Shown in pieces: positions 11,714 to 24,819 of a stretch of 64,000 nucleotides of DNA (positions are counted from its first letter, which is position 1; the number at the start of each line of letters is the position of its first letter). The notes below the pieces were generated by a model that saw only the letters and a list, made by a program, of their open reading frames with translations, made no database searches and was not told where the DNA came from. The DNA comes from Mugil cephalus. Taxonomy: Eukaryota > Chordata > Actinopteri > Mugiliformes > Mugilidae. Location: positions 9,689,672 through 9,753,671 of the forward strand of contig NC_061782.1 of the NCBI RefSeq assembly GCF_022458985.1. The letters are read 5' to 3'. A program made the position numbers and the translations under genes.

Positions 11714-13748
11714 TCATCTCTTTTCTGAAGAAGCACTTGACGCTTGACTGGATCTGAAATGGAAAAAATACGTAAAGTGAACAATGGGCATATACACCCA
11801 CTTGCCAAAACATTAAGCATACTAGTGAAAACAAATTGCAATTACAACAGGCCTGCACTAAATCTCTGTTAGCAGTATAGCAATATATTATATTACATTA
11901 TATTTTATTATATAGCTACCATCGCAAACACAGTCAGCTGCTGTCTGCAGACTGCCACTTCATTAATCTATCAGCAGTTTGATTCGATTTTTTGTTAATC
12001 ATTAGTTTCCCCAGTTTATAAAGACAAATGATATGAGGTATATACGTGAGATATTAAAAACGAAGTTACTTCAGAAGGAATAAAACGTTGTGACAGCTTT
12101 ACCTATGTTCTGTGAATTCTTCCAGGCGTAGCAACCAAGTTTTCCAGTACTCCAAAATCAGCTCTGAGTTGATTTGGTGAGCATGGGCAGGCGAACCGTC
12201 CTTGTAGGCTACGACAATGAGGCCATTTTCAACCTGCGATTAGAAGAGATCAGTGGCTGTCACAGTGTGGACGACTTATTATTAAGATTGGATATTTCCA
12301 AGTAATGGATACGAGTCATGAGATAGAGATAGGGCTGTCGTGGTGACAATAATAGTGGTATTAAAAAAAAATGAAATTTCAATACTGCATGCACAAATTC
12401 ACATATGACAATATCATGTAAATGATCCAGTGACAGTTGAACACTGTTTGTGTTTCACATCTGCTCCTGTTTTTTTCTGTTCTTCATCTCCCAAGAGAGA
12501 GAAAACGACTTCCATAAAGTTAAAGGTGCACTTTCTGTATTTTGCCATCGTTATTTACATTTTTGTTGATGTTGTGATAATATCACATTTTTTATCCACA
12601 ATAATCGCGAACTGTAAATCTGATATCCTGACAGCTCATAGTCACGGAAGAAAAGCAGAAAGTAACAAACTCATCACATCATTCATTTGTATAGATCACC
12701 TGATATTTGTAGTGGCTATCGCCGTTCAAAGCCCCAGCATAGGCTGCCACTTGAATGGGGTTGTCGTACGTGTTGCTCAGGAATGGTTTGGGCTTTTCTG
12801 AAGTCTTCCAGTCAATAACACAGAGCACACCCCTGCAGACAAAACCAGCGTCTCAAGTTTGGTGTGAGATAAAAAACTAATTCTTCACATCGGGATTTTT
12901 CATTCATTATTTTACCTGTAGCGAGCGACACAATCCACAATCCCCGTGTAGTTCAGCGTGTCATGCTGTACAGTGCTTTCAATAGCTCTCACATCACTGA
13001 CATCCTCCAGTATGTGAGAGACGCTCTCGATGTATCCCTGAGCCTCAGGCGGATACTCTGGCGTCTCTGAACAGCTTTCGCTCTTCTGCGTTGCACCCGA
13101 CATCAGAATGTCCTCCACAGCTGAATGGAAAAGCTTCCCTTGTCTGAACAAATCTGTTGGAGAGCAACAACTGTGAGTTTCACAATCTGAAGTTGACATG
13201 GATGTGTCAGTAGGATTTTACAAAATCTTACTCTTGCTGTATTCTTTGAAGCCTTCCTCTCCCAACTCTTCCACCATCTTCCTCTTCCACCTCTCCAGGT
13301 AGAAGAGTTGCTCCGGGGAAAGTGTCTGCTGAAGAATCCGGGTCACACTCGGAGTGGAAGACCTCCCCTTTCCTCTGTTTAATGAAATCCGGAGTGGAGG
13401 TCCTGGCTCCAGCTGCTCTTCTGTTTCTAGAGTCTCTTTACAGTCTAAGAAAGGGTGGAAATTTTTAGGTTCCCTCTTCTCTGGTCTTGCGGGCGTCTGA
13501 GCTTTGACAACAGGTCCGTAAATGTAATCGTCTTCCGCCTGAAGGGTTTCAGGGGACTGGGAAGTGATCCTGACAGACATGACAGACTTCACAAGAGACG
13601 AGTAGCGCTCACTGTCCACGGAGCTGTACGGACTTCTCTTTTTAGGCGACCTTAGGCACTGACATGCGGAGAAGTGACTCACAGACAGGGAGGTGCTTTC
13701 GGGGACCATGGTGCCTCCGACGGACAAAACACGCTTAAGAATGAACAT
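11714..13748 (-). CDS. mgme1: Mitochondrial genome maintenance exonuclease 1
   Basis: MGME1 is a PD-(D/E)XK single-strand DNA exonuclease that trims 5' flaps and turns over 7S DNA in mitochondria. Exons: 13748-13232, 13153-12916, 12832-12700, 12233-12103 and a proposed short last exon 11753-11714 (352 aa in all). If intron 4 is retained, an in-frame TAA at 12101-12099 ends the protein at 340 aa. The N-terminus is basic and Ser-rich with few acidic residues, as expected of a mitochondrial targeting sequence. The middle carries [20 protein letters not shown]. The catalytic region reads [20 protein letters not shown] then [10 protein letters not shown], giving the D...D-x-K active-site residues (D and K of IDWK near 259-261), followed by [15 protein letters not shown] and [19 protein letters not shown]. 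It is transcribed divergently from snx5, as in mammals. Confidence 0.93.
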
Positions 13749-14472
13749 TGTGGCGATTAAAACACAACAAGCTTAGACTATAACCTTTTAGCCACTTAAC
13801 TACACATAAATACCGATGTTTTTGACGTTTTAACGTGCATTTAACAAGTTTGTCTTCATTTCACCGCCAGTACTTGCCCCAACACGTTCCTCTCAGCTAA
13901 ACTCATACAAAACACGGTTGTTTCTGAACGGCGCGCCTTTTTGGTTGCACGCGTTTCCGTAGCTGGGAATTGAAGTTCCACGTAGAATCTCGCGAGCGCG
14001 TTTAGGGGCAGAAAAAAACTACATTACCCACAAGGCGGAGCGTATCACTGAAATACCTCCGTGTGGTTAACTCGGCGGCACCGTTGAATGTGGGCGGGAC
14101 TCTGTTGTTTCTTTCATTTAGTTTTTTCCATTCATAATTCTTCATTTGTCCGTAACTCAATAACGTGCAACGTCGGTGCTTAAAAAGAAGTTATCGTCAA
14201 GTTTGTTGTATTTCAATGCACAGGCACGCGAAGAGTTACGTGATTGATTTGGTGAGAAACCAATCGCAGCTTTAGTAAACTCGACCCTGTCCAGTCATGT
14301 GCACTTAAGGCGGGATTTAATCTTTCATCGTTGGGATGGGGGCGAAAAAGCGATTTGACAGCTCGTCAGGCAGCTAACCAGCAGCCACCGGGGAGAGACA
14401 GCTTCCTGCATATAGTTTTGTTATTTGGTTTGGCCTCCTTTTCTTTGCCATTCCGTCGACTGAAGACGAAAC
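13749..14472. promoter_or_regulatory. Divergent promoter between mgme1 (-) and snx5 (+)
   Basis: 724 bp between the two ATGs, TATA-less and GC-richer than its flanks. It contains TCTCGCGAG at 13988-13996 (the palindromic TCTCGCGA promoter motif), ACTACATTACCCA at 14018-14030 (close to the ZNF143/SBF site ACTACAATTCCC) and a CCAAT box near 14261. All three are typical of bidirectional housekeeping promoters. Confidence 0.7.
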
Positions 14473-17400
14473 ATGACCTCCATAGACGAGAGCAATAAAG
14501 AAAAGGTAAGTTTAAACGGGTTGTAAATTTCCCATAAAGTCAGCACTGAGATAGCTAACGTCAAGGGTTGGTTTTCTGGCTAAGTTATTGAGTTGTTTTC
14601 GGTCTGCATAAAGCTAGCCCCTGGCTAAAGCTAGCCAGCTTTTTTTTTTTAACGGGATAAAGCTAGCAAGAAGCGCTGTGTCAAGCAGCTTAGGAAAAAA
14701 AAGTTTTGTTTACTAATGTTACACCATTCACTGAACACGTCGAGACACGCAGCGGTTAAAGCTAAGTGTTTATTTTAACACATAAAAGTTTCATAGCGGC
14801 TTTATGTCTGTGTCTTGTGCGTTTGCATGACATAAAAATGTTATTTTTCCAAACATGAATGAGGGGCCACCATTTGAATTATGTCATATTGTTTTTTTTT
14901 ATATGGATCATCTAGGCTCACTTGTTTCACACACTATTAATGTCATGTTATTGTTCGGTAAATGTCAAATTAATACTAAATGGAGAAGCTGCAAGCTTCC
15001 TTTCACTGGTTTTGCCAACAGCTTTTAAGTTATTTTATTTTTCTCTTTAAAAGCTAGATAGCAAATATGACAAGATAATAAGTCTGCCATTTTAAAATAT
15101 ATCCGTCATTTCATTTATTATTAAGCTGCTTCGTTTTATGTCATTTTAAAGTGTATTGTATCCTGTTGTTTTCACGCCTTATCTGACATTGTCTGATAAT
15201 ATTTGGTGTTGTTTTACTTTTACTTTCTGCCTTTCTTCATGACTCTCTTAAATATTTGGTTCTTATTTTTATTATCCTCTTTGAGAGTCTGTATTTTCTG
15301 TTATTCAGTTAAAAGAATGTACGTTCTTGCAGCGTTAAATGACTGTGTGTGGGAGCTGTGCAGCATGCTGCCTTGTTGCATCGTAGTCAACTATAATAAC
15401 CGGCATTTAAAACAAATATTGGTTAAGTACTGTTTTGGTTTCTCGATGAGAAACTGTTCTCAACTGAGCACAAATATAAATTAAATACTCCAACAGACAG
15501 AACACAAGCTGAAGTTAGCCCCTTTCATAAATGTAGGAATTTAAGAAAGATGTTACGCATTGTTTCACCAGCATGTAAACAGTCAACTATGATTATTCTT
15601 ATATAGAGCAACATCAACATTTGTGTGGACCACATCTTTAAGTCCTAGCTGGACCTGAGCATGTGCCATTGGTTAGGTACTAACAACTTCCAGGCTTTTT
15701 ACAACAAACTCCTGCTGCTGAATTCAAGGAAGAAATGTTTGCAGTCTGGTGCATGTCTGAGTTACGAGGTCGTTGTGCAAGTTGGAGCAAAAGCCAATAT
15801 GGATTGAGACTGGTTCCGGTCTGACGCGTTTTCTGTGTTTTTGATCTAGATTCGTTGGTGTTGAATCAGATAGAGGCAGATGGCTTTGGGCTGTCAACAT
15901 TGTAGCAGACTGTTTTATGTATTGTCAAGATAGTAAATGCTCCGGATGCAGAGGAATTTATAGAGAGCTGCTTTACTGACTAAGATTTTGCTGATATTGT
16001 TGCATCGGACAAATTTCAGACAAATAGTGAGCAAAAGAGACGAAAAGACTTAAGTCAGTGAAGGAAAAGTACATTGTATACACAGTTAAAGACAGAGCTT
16101 TGAGGTGTGTAATGCTTTAACATGAATGTTGAATGAGACCAGTAGAGCTAAAATAATGCCTGTTTCCTGTCTATTGCAGGTGAAGTTGCAATCTTATATG
16201 ACACATATGAATTTGTGTCGCTTATTATTAGTGCTATTAGCCAGTATTCAAAATGCAGAACTTATAATGGACTCTAACTTCATGCAGTTCCACTTTTTTA
16301 TAGTTTGAATCCACAATACCCCTTTGTGATGTCAGAGAAATTGTAAACAACATTGTGGAAGTAAATCAAACTAAAATTAAATTCATGAAGTGCTATTTAT
16401 GGTATGGTAAAAATTATGGTGAAGTCCAGAAGTTGAATAGTTCTCACAACGAACGGAGGTCATGTGTATTTGTTTTGATGGCCTTGGCTTTTTTTTTCCC
16501 CCATAGTTGCGCTCCGTATCTGTGGACTTAAACAGTGATGCCTCTCTACTCATTGACATTCCTGACGCACTCTGTGAAAGGGACAAAGTCAAGTTTACGG
16601 TCCATACAAAGGTAAATGTGACAACATCAGCATTGACGGATTTTCACGCGTGAACTCTGCTGATATGACGATTGCGTTATTTAAAAAGTACTTTTGCATG
16701 TATGTCTTCCTTAGACCACACTTAGCTCTTTCCAGAAGCCAGACTTCTCCGTTCCCAGGCAGCATGAGGATTTCATCTGGTTACACGACGCTCTGGTTGA
16801 GACTGAGGACTATGCCGGCTTAATTGTGAGTGTTTGTACATATACATATACTGACATATCACAGTTTATCTTTGGAGCCTGTATGCTTTGTTGATTTGTT
16901 GGGTGTACATTCCTCCCAAACTACAGCAGTTCTCCTTTTTGACATACTGTGAGATGAATCTTTTTCCTCATTCATAGATTCCACCAGCACCCCCAAAGCC
17001 CGACTTTGAGAGCCCAAGAGAGAAAATGCACAAACTGGGTGAAGGTGAATCCACCATGACCAAGGAGGAGTACACTAAGATGAAGCAAGAACTGGAAGCG
17101 TGAGTGTGACTGTCAAACAAAACACCACGTTATACTGCACTGGTATCGTATCATATCCTTGGCAAAATATTGTGTTCTAAAACTTATTCTGTTTTTTTTT
17201 TCTTACTTTCCAGAGAGTACCTGGCTGTGTTTAAGAAAACTGTCCAAGTGCACGAGGTCTTCCTGCAGAGATTGTCCTCTCATCCGATTTTAAGCAAAGA
17301 CAGAAACTTCCAGATTTTCTTAGAGTACGACCAGGATGTGAGTTCCTCTTAATGCTGACTTGCTTTCCTGAGTTGTCCGTTGGAGAGAGAGGAAGTAGAG

Positions 17401-20400
17401 TTTACTGGATATTTGTGACACATGGCTTGCATCCTGCTGTGATCAGCAGTTACACTTATCTGTGCAGTCAGTGGGAGTAGTGTTTGCTAACAGAAGTTGG
17501 TTGCGAGTTAAGCACTTTACATGCTTTAGTGCTGTGACACATAATCATTCATTGCTCAGTCGCTACTTAATTCTCTCCGCAACATATATAAAAAGCTTTG
17601 CCTGTTGTAGATTTAATCCACATCCATTCTTTATTGTGTCATTTTAGCTCAGCGTGAGGAGGAAGAATGCAAAAGAGTTTTTTGGAGGGTTCTTTAAGAA
17701 CATGGTCAAGTCTGCTGACGAGGTCCTTATCTCAGGAATAAAGGTGAGGCCGCTGGCTGGTTACTGCTTATAAAATTCATGACACCATTACAGCTGCAGT
17801 GTCATTGCCACCTCTTCACTTCACTTCACCTTTCTGTGTGTGTTTTTTTTTGCTTCCCACACAGGAAGTCGATGAGTTTTTCGAGCAGGAGAAGACGTTC
17901 CTCCTCGACTACTACAGCAAAATAAAAGATTCCACGGCCAAGGCGGAGAAAATGACCCGTTCGCACAAAAGTAATGGAGCAGTTCAACATCACAATATTA
18001 AATTTGTCTTTGATTGGTACAAAGCAGTTGGGTAAATGTTTGGAAGTTGACTGTTAATTTCTCCTACTACAGATATTGCAGATGATTACATCCACATCTC
18101 TGCCACTCTGAACACTCTCAGTGCTGATGACAGCACAGCAAATAAGAAGTGAGTGGAATGCTTAATTTAGTGGTTTTCATGCATATTTGATGTTGACGAT
18201 TGTAGGCCGTCTGTTTTGATGATAACTGTGTAAAGATCCATAACGGTAGTGTTTTTTGTTTTTTTTTATTCTCAGGAACCTGGAGAAATTGTCAGACCTG
18301 TTTGAGAAGCTCAGAGTAAGTGGAACCTCTTCTACCTGACAAACAAAGACACATAACAACGTGGAAGCTTTTCTATCTTTTTCTCTGTGTGTGTCTGCAG
18401 AAAGTGGAGGGAAGAGTTGCATCTGACCAGGAACTGAAACTGACAGAACTGCTAAGATACTACATGAGAGACATCCAGGCTGCTAAGGTGACATTTTATA
18501 TTCTGCTGTCATGCAAGAGGCCCATATTTACAAATGCATTACTAAGAATCCCACATTCTCACACAGCATTTTAAACAGGCAGAAAAATACTGATGAAAGC
18601 ACTGAACAAGATTTGTACTTCTGTGCTCGTTAGCAGGGCGGTATGACCAAAAATGTATATCACGGTATTTGTCAAGACTCTGACTATATCATAGCATTTT
18701 TTTCCATGCATAATCACATATTCACTTCATTTACTACAGGTTGAGAGAGGAATTAATGCAGTCGATTGACTAAGGATGGACTATTTTACTGTGATGATGA
18801 GTAAATATTGTAGAATAATCCCACACTAGTTGTAAAACAGGTTTGCATGGTTTTGTTAGGTTTCCCTGTATTAGCACTGCCTGCTGATGTGGAAATCCGG
18901 GGACATTTACAGCTTGGAGATAAAAAAAAAGAAAAGAAGAAGAATTAAATCTTATCAAGATGTAATGAAGAAACCAGGACAATTACGTTTTCTTTTATTT
19001 TGACTTATTTTATTCATGTTTAAACTGTGCTATTGCAGCCGTAATAACTGTAGTCTACGCCAACATCTTTTCCCTCATTCATAAAAAGCTTAAATTGGGG
19101 ACATTTTCAGGGACAGCTTTAACCGGGGGACAGGTCATCCAAAACGGGGACTGTCCCGTGAAATCGGGGACGTGTGGTCACCCTAAAAAAAAAAAACTCC
19201 CAACAACTGCCACAGCACCTTCTTTTTGACACAAGTCGTTTCATTCCTTTCATTCCTTTCAATCTTCACCACACTTCGCAGTGACACAGTCGCACCATGC
19301 GTGTTTAGAAGCTGTACATTGAAAATGATCCGTTCTGAAACAGTGTCTCATGGCGCAGAGTATTCATGACATACCAGTATTCGGTATGAACCAGTATACC
19401 GTCCAGCCCTACTCGTTGGCTCCATATCTTCCGTCATAGAGGGTATGCACTGACGTCACTGCCGCCTTGTGCCACGCCCCCCTGAGTGGCAAAACCACAG
19501 TGAAATGCATTGGTGAATACAGGGACACTGGGAAAAATGTGGATTATCAGATCAAATTAAGAACAACTGGACTCAACAATGATCCATATGAACTAGTATG
19601 GAATCGGAAAAGTGAATTAGCCTCAGTTTCAGTTGGTTTAATTTTATCTGACAGCCGTCCAGAACGCAACTTAAGGTATGACTTCATCAAAAAATACAGC
19701 ATAAATTAATATTACCTGACACACAATGTGAACACCAGGTTTCTGGGCCTGGATTCCAGATATTTCTTCTTAATACAGTGATGCATTTACTTCTCTTTTC
19801 TTTAGCAGTAAAATCTGTATAAATATATCTGTGACTGCTTTTCATATCTGTTGGTTCAGTCTTTCTGAATTCATTTTACAATTTAGACGCTATTAAAGCC
19901 TATGATTCAATCTACTGCTGCTTATCTCCGTGCTCAACTGTCACTTTTTGCCACTCAGTGGCCGTAACCACGGAGACTTGGCTTTCTGTGATGTCACTGC
20001 ATAACCTTTGAGTCTATGCTGAAGCCTCATGTGCAGCTCCACAGAAATATAACTAAACAGAGTCCAGAACAGCTGTAATTGCCTCGAAACGCACTTGGGG
20101 ACTATCTACTGAGACAATTTCCATTGTTTGAAATACATACACGGTTGATTAGACGCCCACTTTAGAGGTTTAATTACACTACCATTCCAACACGGGGTAA
20201 TATAAACCAAGCTTTAATATTCATTACCCTTCATCAGTCAACAAGACTGACAGATATATCAGTCAGCTGATATTATCTTCTAATATTTGCCACAATGCTC
20301 ACGTCTCAAGTCTTTGTTCATTTATCCCTTTTGTTAAACTACTAAATGTTGCTTGTTAGGACCTGCTGTACAGGCGAGCCCGGGCGTTAGCCGACTACGA

Positions 20401-21567
20401 GAACTCAAACAAAGCTTTGGACAAGGCTCGACTGAAGAGCAAGGACATTCCCCAGGCGGAGGAACATCAGCAGCACTGCCTGCAGAAATTTGACAAGCTC
20501 TCCGAATCTGGGAAGAAAGGTTTGTGCATTCATGTGTTAAAGATAAAGACTTGTTCTGTCCTTGTTTACTTGTGAGCGTCTCTTTCAGTTATTTTTTTCG
20601 TAACTGCACAATGTAATCCTCTCAGAGCTCACCAGTTTCAAGGGCAGACGTGTTGTGGCCTTCAGGAAGAACCTCATAGAGATGTCTGAGCTTGAGATAA
20701 AACACGCCAAGGTGAGCAGCACAACAAAAGCCGACTTTGTGTCGCAGTTTTATTTTCTGGTGTGGTTATAGTGATGCTAATGAAAAGTAGTACCACAATC
20801 TCATAGTAATATACACAGATAACCACTGATATGTGAAGTACAGACGGAGAGCAGAGTACACCGATCAGCCACAACATTAAAACCACATTCATAATATTGT
20901 GTAGGCCTCCAAAACAGTTGTGGGTGTCCTGTGTTGTGTGGCAACAGGATGTTGTTAGTGTGGGTCTTTGGGTCCAACGCGTTGAGCAGAGGGGCCTCTG
21001 TGGATCATCTCACAGATACATGATCAGTTTGGGACCTAGTGAATTTGGAGGCCGGGTCATCACCTTGTGCTATTTTCTAGGCTGTTTTTGTATGTGTGTG
21101 TGTGTGCGTGTGTGTGCCTGTGTCAGGTTGCATCCTGCTGGAGATGGCTGCTGCCATCAAGGAGTGTCATTGCTATGGGGTGGGGGTACCTGGTCTGGTC
21201 TAGATGGGTGATACATGTCTAAATAACATCCACAGTATTGCCAGGTCCAAAACCTTCCCAGCAGTTATTTACTTCTCCTGTCGGTGGTCATAATGTTGTG
21301 GCTGATCTGTGTATAATTATTTATTATCATGAGGAATTTAAATTGGAGGTTGATGGTGTATTGAGGCTTATTACTAGTATTACTAGTATAGAGGTGAACC
21401 CTCTCCAGGCATGTGATATTCTCTCAATGTGAGTCACAATGAAAGTTCTCATGGCTTCAGATAAAATAGTCTCTGTTATTCAGGAATAACCATACAAGTT
21501 ACTGTTGTCTCCACAGAACAACGTGGCTCTATTGCAGGGATGCATTGAGCTGCTTAAGAGCAACTGA
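14473..21567 (+). CDS. snx5: Sorting nexin-5
   Basis: SNX5 is a PX-BAR protein that pairs with SNX1/SNX2 in the ESCPE-1/retromer membrane coat for endosome-to-Golgi and recycling transport. Thirteen coding exons: 14473-14505, 16507-16611, 16715-16825, 16978-17099, 17214-17337, 17648-17743, 17865-17970, 18073-18148, 18276-18315, 18401-18487, 20360-20519, 20626-20711, 21517-21567. They give 398 aa against about 404 in human. The PX domain (about 25-170) starts [20 protein letters not shown] and has the SNX5/6/32-specific insert [20 protein letters not shown] in place of the usual PI3P-binding loop. The BAR region follows ([20 protein letters not shown] ... [15 protein letters not shown]-type helices) and ends CIELLKSN. 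A polyadenylation signal lies at 22832-22837, so the 3' UTR is about 1.3 kb. Introns 10 and 12 hold transposon remnants. Confidence 0.95.
18634..19411. mobile_element. Non-autonomous hAT-like DNA transposon with 8-bp target duplication
   Basis: The 778-bp element lies in snx5 intron 10. The ends are related inverted repeats: CAGGGCGGTATGACC at the left, and the complement of the right end begins TAGGGCTGGACGGTATAC. The flanks are CTCGTTAG (18626-18633) and CTCGTTGG (19412-19419), an 8-bp target duplication with one mismatch, as hAT elements make. Inside, 'gggacaggtcatcc ... ggggacgtgtggtcacccta' (about 19080-19190) looks like the end of a second hAT-type family, suggesting nesting. No transposase frame is visible. 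Confidence 0.75.
19442..20006. mobile_element. Short inverted-repeat element, possibly PIF/ISL2EU-related
   Basis: The left end reads GGTATGCACTGACGTCACTG and the complement of the right end reads GGTTATGCAGTGACATCAC, so the 565-bp segment has matching termini. A short open frame (about 19467-19709) contains [15 protein letters not shown], which recalls the N-terminal part of an ORF carried by fish ISL2EU elements. That family link is from memory and tentative. It sits directly after the hAT copy in snx5 intron 10. Confidence 0.5.
20859..21311 (+). mobile_element. Deleted Tc1/mariner-type element (CACCGATCAGCC ends)
   Basis: The 453-bp element lies in snx5 intron 12. The left end CACCGATCAGCCACAACATT and the complement of the right end CACAGATCAGCCACAACATT are near-identical inverted repeats, each bordered by TA, the target of Tc1/mariner insertion. 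The interior retains patches of the parent element ('gaatttggaggccgggtcat', 'taacatccacagtattgcca') interrupted by a (TG)n tract at about 21090-21121. Two related copies occur in this window at about 44.9 kb and 49.6 kb. Confidence 0.8.
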
Positions 21568-24500
21568 TGCGTTGTCAAGTGCCCCTGTCCCACCATCACC
21601 AAGTGACCAGTCATAGCAAATGGAAACCTGGCGTCGCTGGGGGCCTTGCAAGGACATGACTCCAAGCCCTATCTCTGCTTCCACCTGGGTCTGATGCCAC
21701 TTTAAAAACCCTGCTGCCAGAGAAATTGTAAGCACAGTGTCTTCATGTTTACAGAGTCCCTGTCCTCTGGTCTGCGGTCCATCCTTTTTCCATTGTCTAT
21801 GGATTTTCAGCTCAATGTGAATGGCTCCCGAGAATGCCAACTTTATTGTCTTCCGTATTTTTACTACGCCAATAGATGCAATTTTTCTTGATTCCTCTTT
21901 CTTTATATTACACAGATAATGTAGTATACTTCTTTTTTTTTTTTTGGATCCTACGTATGCCTCTATTCTTTAACCACCTTCCTCATATGCATTTTTAAAT
22001 AACTCTTTCAAAGGCTGAAATGCTAGTGTGTGTGCGCACAATGTGCTAGTTTGGTCGGGCTTTTTTTGTTTTGCTAATGGATCCGTTTTACAGAAGCAAA
22101 ATGAGTGCCTGGAAAAAACATCCTCATGCTCTGCATTCCTGGGTTCTGAGATTAGTGTACAGATGAACCAACCCTGTATTAAGGAGACTCATGACCGACT
22201 TAGAAGACGAGACAGATCATCTTCAAGTGTTCAAAAATAGCCGCGCTTCACCTCAGGAATTGGACGCTTGGATTGGGTCTCTGCATTCTTGCTTGCAAGA
22301 AGTTTGCAAGAAATCCCACAGTTATCAAAGATGCACATTAGTTTTGTAAACACGGATGTATCCCCGATGATTTGCGATTTGCGAGAGGAGTGGGTGAAAC
22401 GGTAGACTGCTGGAACATGTAGTAATTTTACAAAATGTAATCTAATGTAACATTAGTAATGAGTGTTATTTTGGTTTTGTTTGAAGACACTGACAGCTAC
22501 GTGTGTTATTTCCACAGCAGCTCATTCACCCTCTCCTTTTCTGTATCTTACCATTCTTTTTATCCCCCCCTCCCTTTTGTTATCAATGGAGTCTTATGAT
22601 GTATTACCCTAGACCCTCTAGGCAGTTTGTTTAACTCAAACAAACTCTTGAAAAGATGCACTAAGAAGATAAGAAATACTTTACAATCATGACCTGGCTC
22701 AGCGCAGTGTTATAGTTTTATAAGAAAGAAGTGAATGTATTTCTAATGGATTCCCACTGCGAGATTTCCCTTACAAAAGTTGCTTTTCTGATGGATCAAC
22801 AGCGTTTTATAAATTTGTAATAATGGCGTTAAATAAATCCTACTTTCCCAAGTTTGATCTGTGCCATTCTGTATTTGTTCCACAGCTTATTTCTTCAGTG
22901 AAAAGTTCGTCAATTCATTGTTCTCAGTTGTTAAAGGGAAACAATAGATATGCATTTCAATGACCCAGTCACCATACCACTAGGTGGCAGTATCCAGCTA
23001 CCCTCTGTACTCTGTTGCCACTTAAGACTGTAGGTATGGGGGGGCTTGAATTTAAACACAGCTGTGCGCATGTTTGTGTTAAATCCATTGACCACTGTGA
23101 ATCCTGGAATGAGGCTGTGTGGTGCATTAGGTAAGCTCAGAGGAAATGCCAGGGGGCTCATGGGAATTGCCAGCACCAAAATATACACTGCATGTTGCAC
23201 TCTGTGAGTAGTGGTCAACAATACGAGTTTAAAGAGAATGAACCGTATGTTTTTTGCGAACCAGGTGAAACACTTTGTGCTTTTATAGAAAACCCAACAA
23301 ATCGCTCTTTAGAAAATTACTATAAACCAGCACACATGTCAGTCAAAGGTTGCGCCTGAGTGAGATGAGGAGAAGCTGTAGAGGATACTGTACCTGACGG
23401 TTTTGTCAATATTGACCACCCCAGTCATGTAGTCACAGTGACCCGTGGGGTTTGGTCTGCTCGCCGATTGGATGAAACTCCGCGCTGCAGCCAATGAGGG
23501 TGCAACAGGTAATCAGGACAAACAAATGAGTTTGCCAGCTGTGGTCAGAGCAAACAGTGCTCAGAAGCGCAGCATTAAAAGAATTACCAAAGAGCAAGGC
23601 CTCTCTTTGAAGCAGGATGTAGTAAGGCTGACATATTAACCTGAGCTGCCTCTTTTGAGTTGCCACAGACTCGAGCAAAGCTTATTTAAACTGATCTGAG
23701 TCTATTAGTTGTAAACAGCCAAGTATCAGGCCTAGATTTAGTCTTTTCGTGTTCTCCTTGTGTGGCTGTGGTGTTGTGATAAAGCATGTCCTCAGCTCTT
23801 GCTCTAATCTCAGTGACAAAACGTATGAGGTAACAATGAGTGAAATTTCCCTTTATAGACTGATGTAAAGGAACAAGTGTGCTTGTTTCAGATTCCCTTA
23901 TCACCCCGTAGGCACACTTCGATGGTTTACTCACTCTTCATGGTGAGATAAGGAATAAGATTTCACACATTTTCACACTTTCAGAAAGATTATCAAAGAT
24001 TTACTGTTAATAATTAATTCAACATCATTTTTATAATCCTTTTTTTTTACTATCAGTCTGCCATTGTTGTTTTTAAAAATGCACAATGAAAAGCTAAAAA
24101 AAAAAAAAAAAAACAGACATCACTTCACATCTTTGGTTTTCTGCTGTGTCACCTATTTGAAGTGTTCCTGAGCCCGTTCACGCTCAGGTGAGCTGAAACA
24201 TCACTGTATGCTGACTGAGCCCCCGAAAGCACCTGACTCACGTTGCACACCTCTTCACTGTTCACCTGAAAAGCTATGATGAATGCAGACATAAGCCTCG
24301 GAGCAGGACGTGGAGGCATGACGCATGAAAGTCTCCTCAAATAGAAACCGTGTCCTCTGAAGGAGCTCACTACTTAAAAAAAAAAAAAAAAAAAAGAAAA
24401 GAAACAAAAGTGCACCTGCAGAGCTTGCTGACGTAAGTAAATTGTTGTGAAACCCAACAGGAGGCTACTTCCTGGTGCCTGTAAAGTAAAATTTGCACAT

Positions 24501-24810
24501 GAGCTTTGAAAGTTTGCATGCACTAAATGTAAAGACCTGAGGTTCTAGGCCAGTTTAAGTCTCTTAGCGCTGGCAACCTTCCTATCTCAAGACCCACAGC
24601 ACACATTTTTCTTCTTAAGTCTGACCAAAAGGACCATGTAAAGGATGATGCCTTTTTCCTCCCACAGTAAAGGCCACGTCACTAACGCAACGCCACAAGG
24701 CTCAGAGGACCAAGTCGCATGTTTTGGCAGGGTTAGAGCACCCTGCCCCCAGCCTTTTGCGCAAACAATACTAACACGTCATCTCAACTTCTAAATATTC
24801 GCTGCACACT
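21568..24810 (+). other. snx5 3' UTR and gene-free spacer
   Basis: Up to about 22860 this is probably snx5 3' UTR (AATAAA at 22832-22837). Beyond it I see AT-rich DNA, two long A tracts (about 24097-24113 and 24376-24395) and no frame with recognisable protein similarity on either strand. Confidence 0.5.
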
Positions 24811-24819
24811 ACAAGAAGT

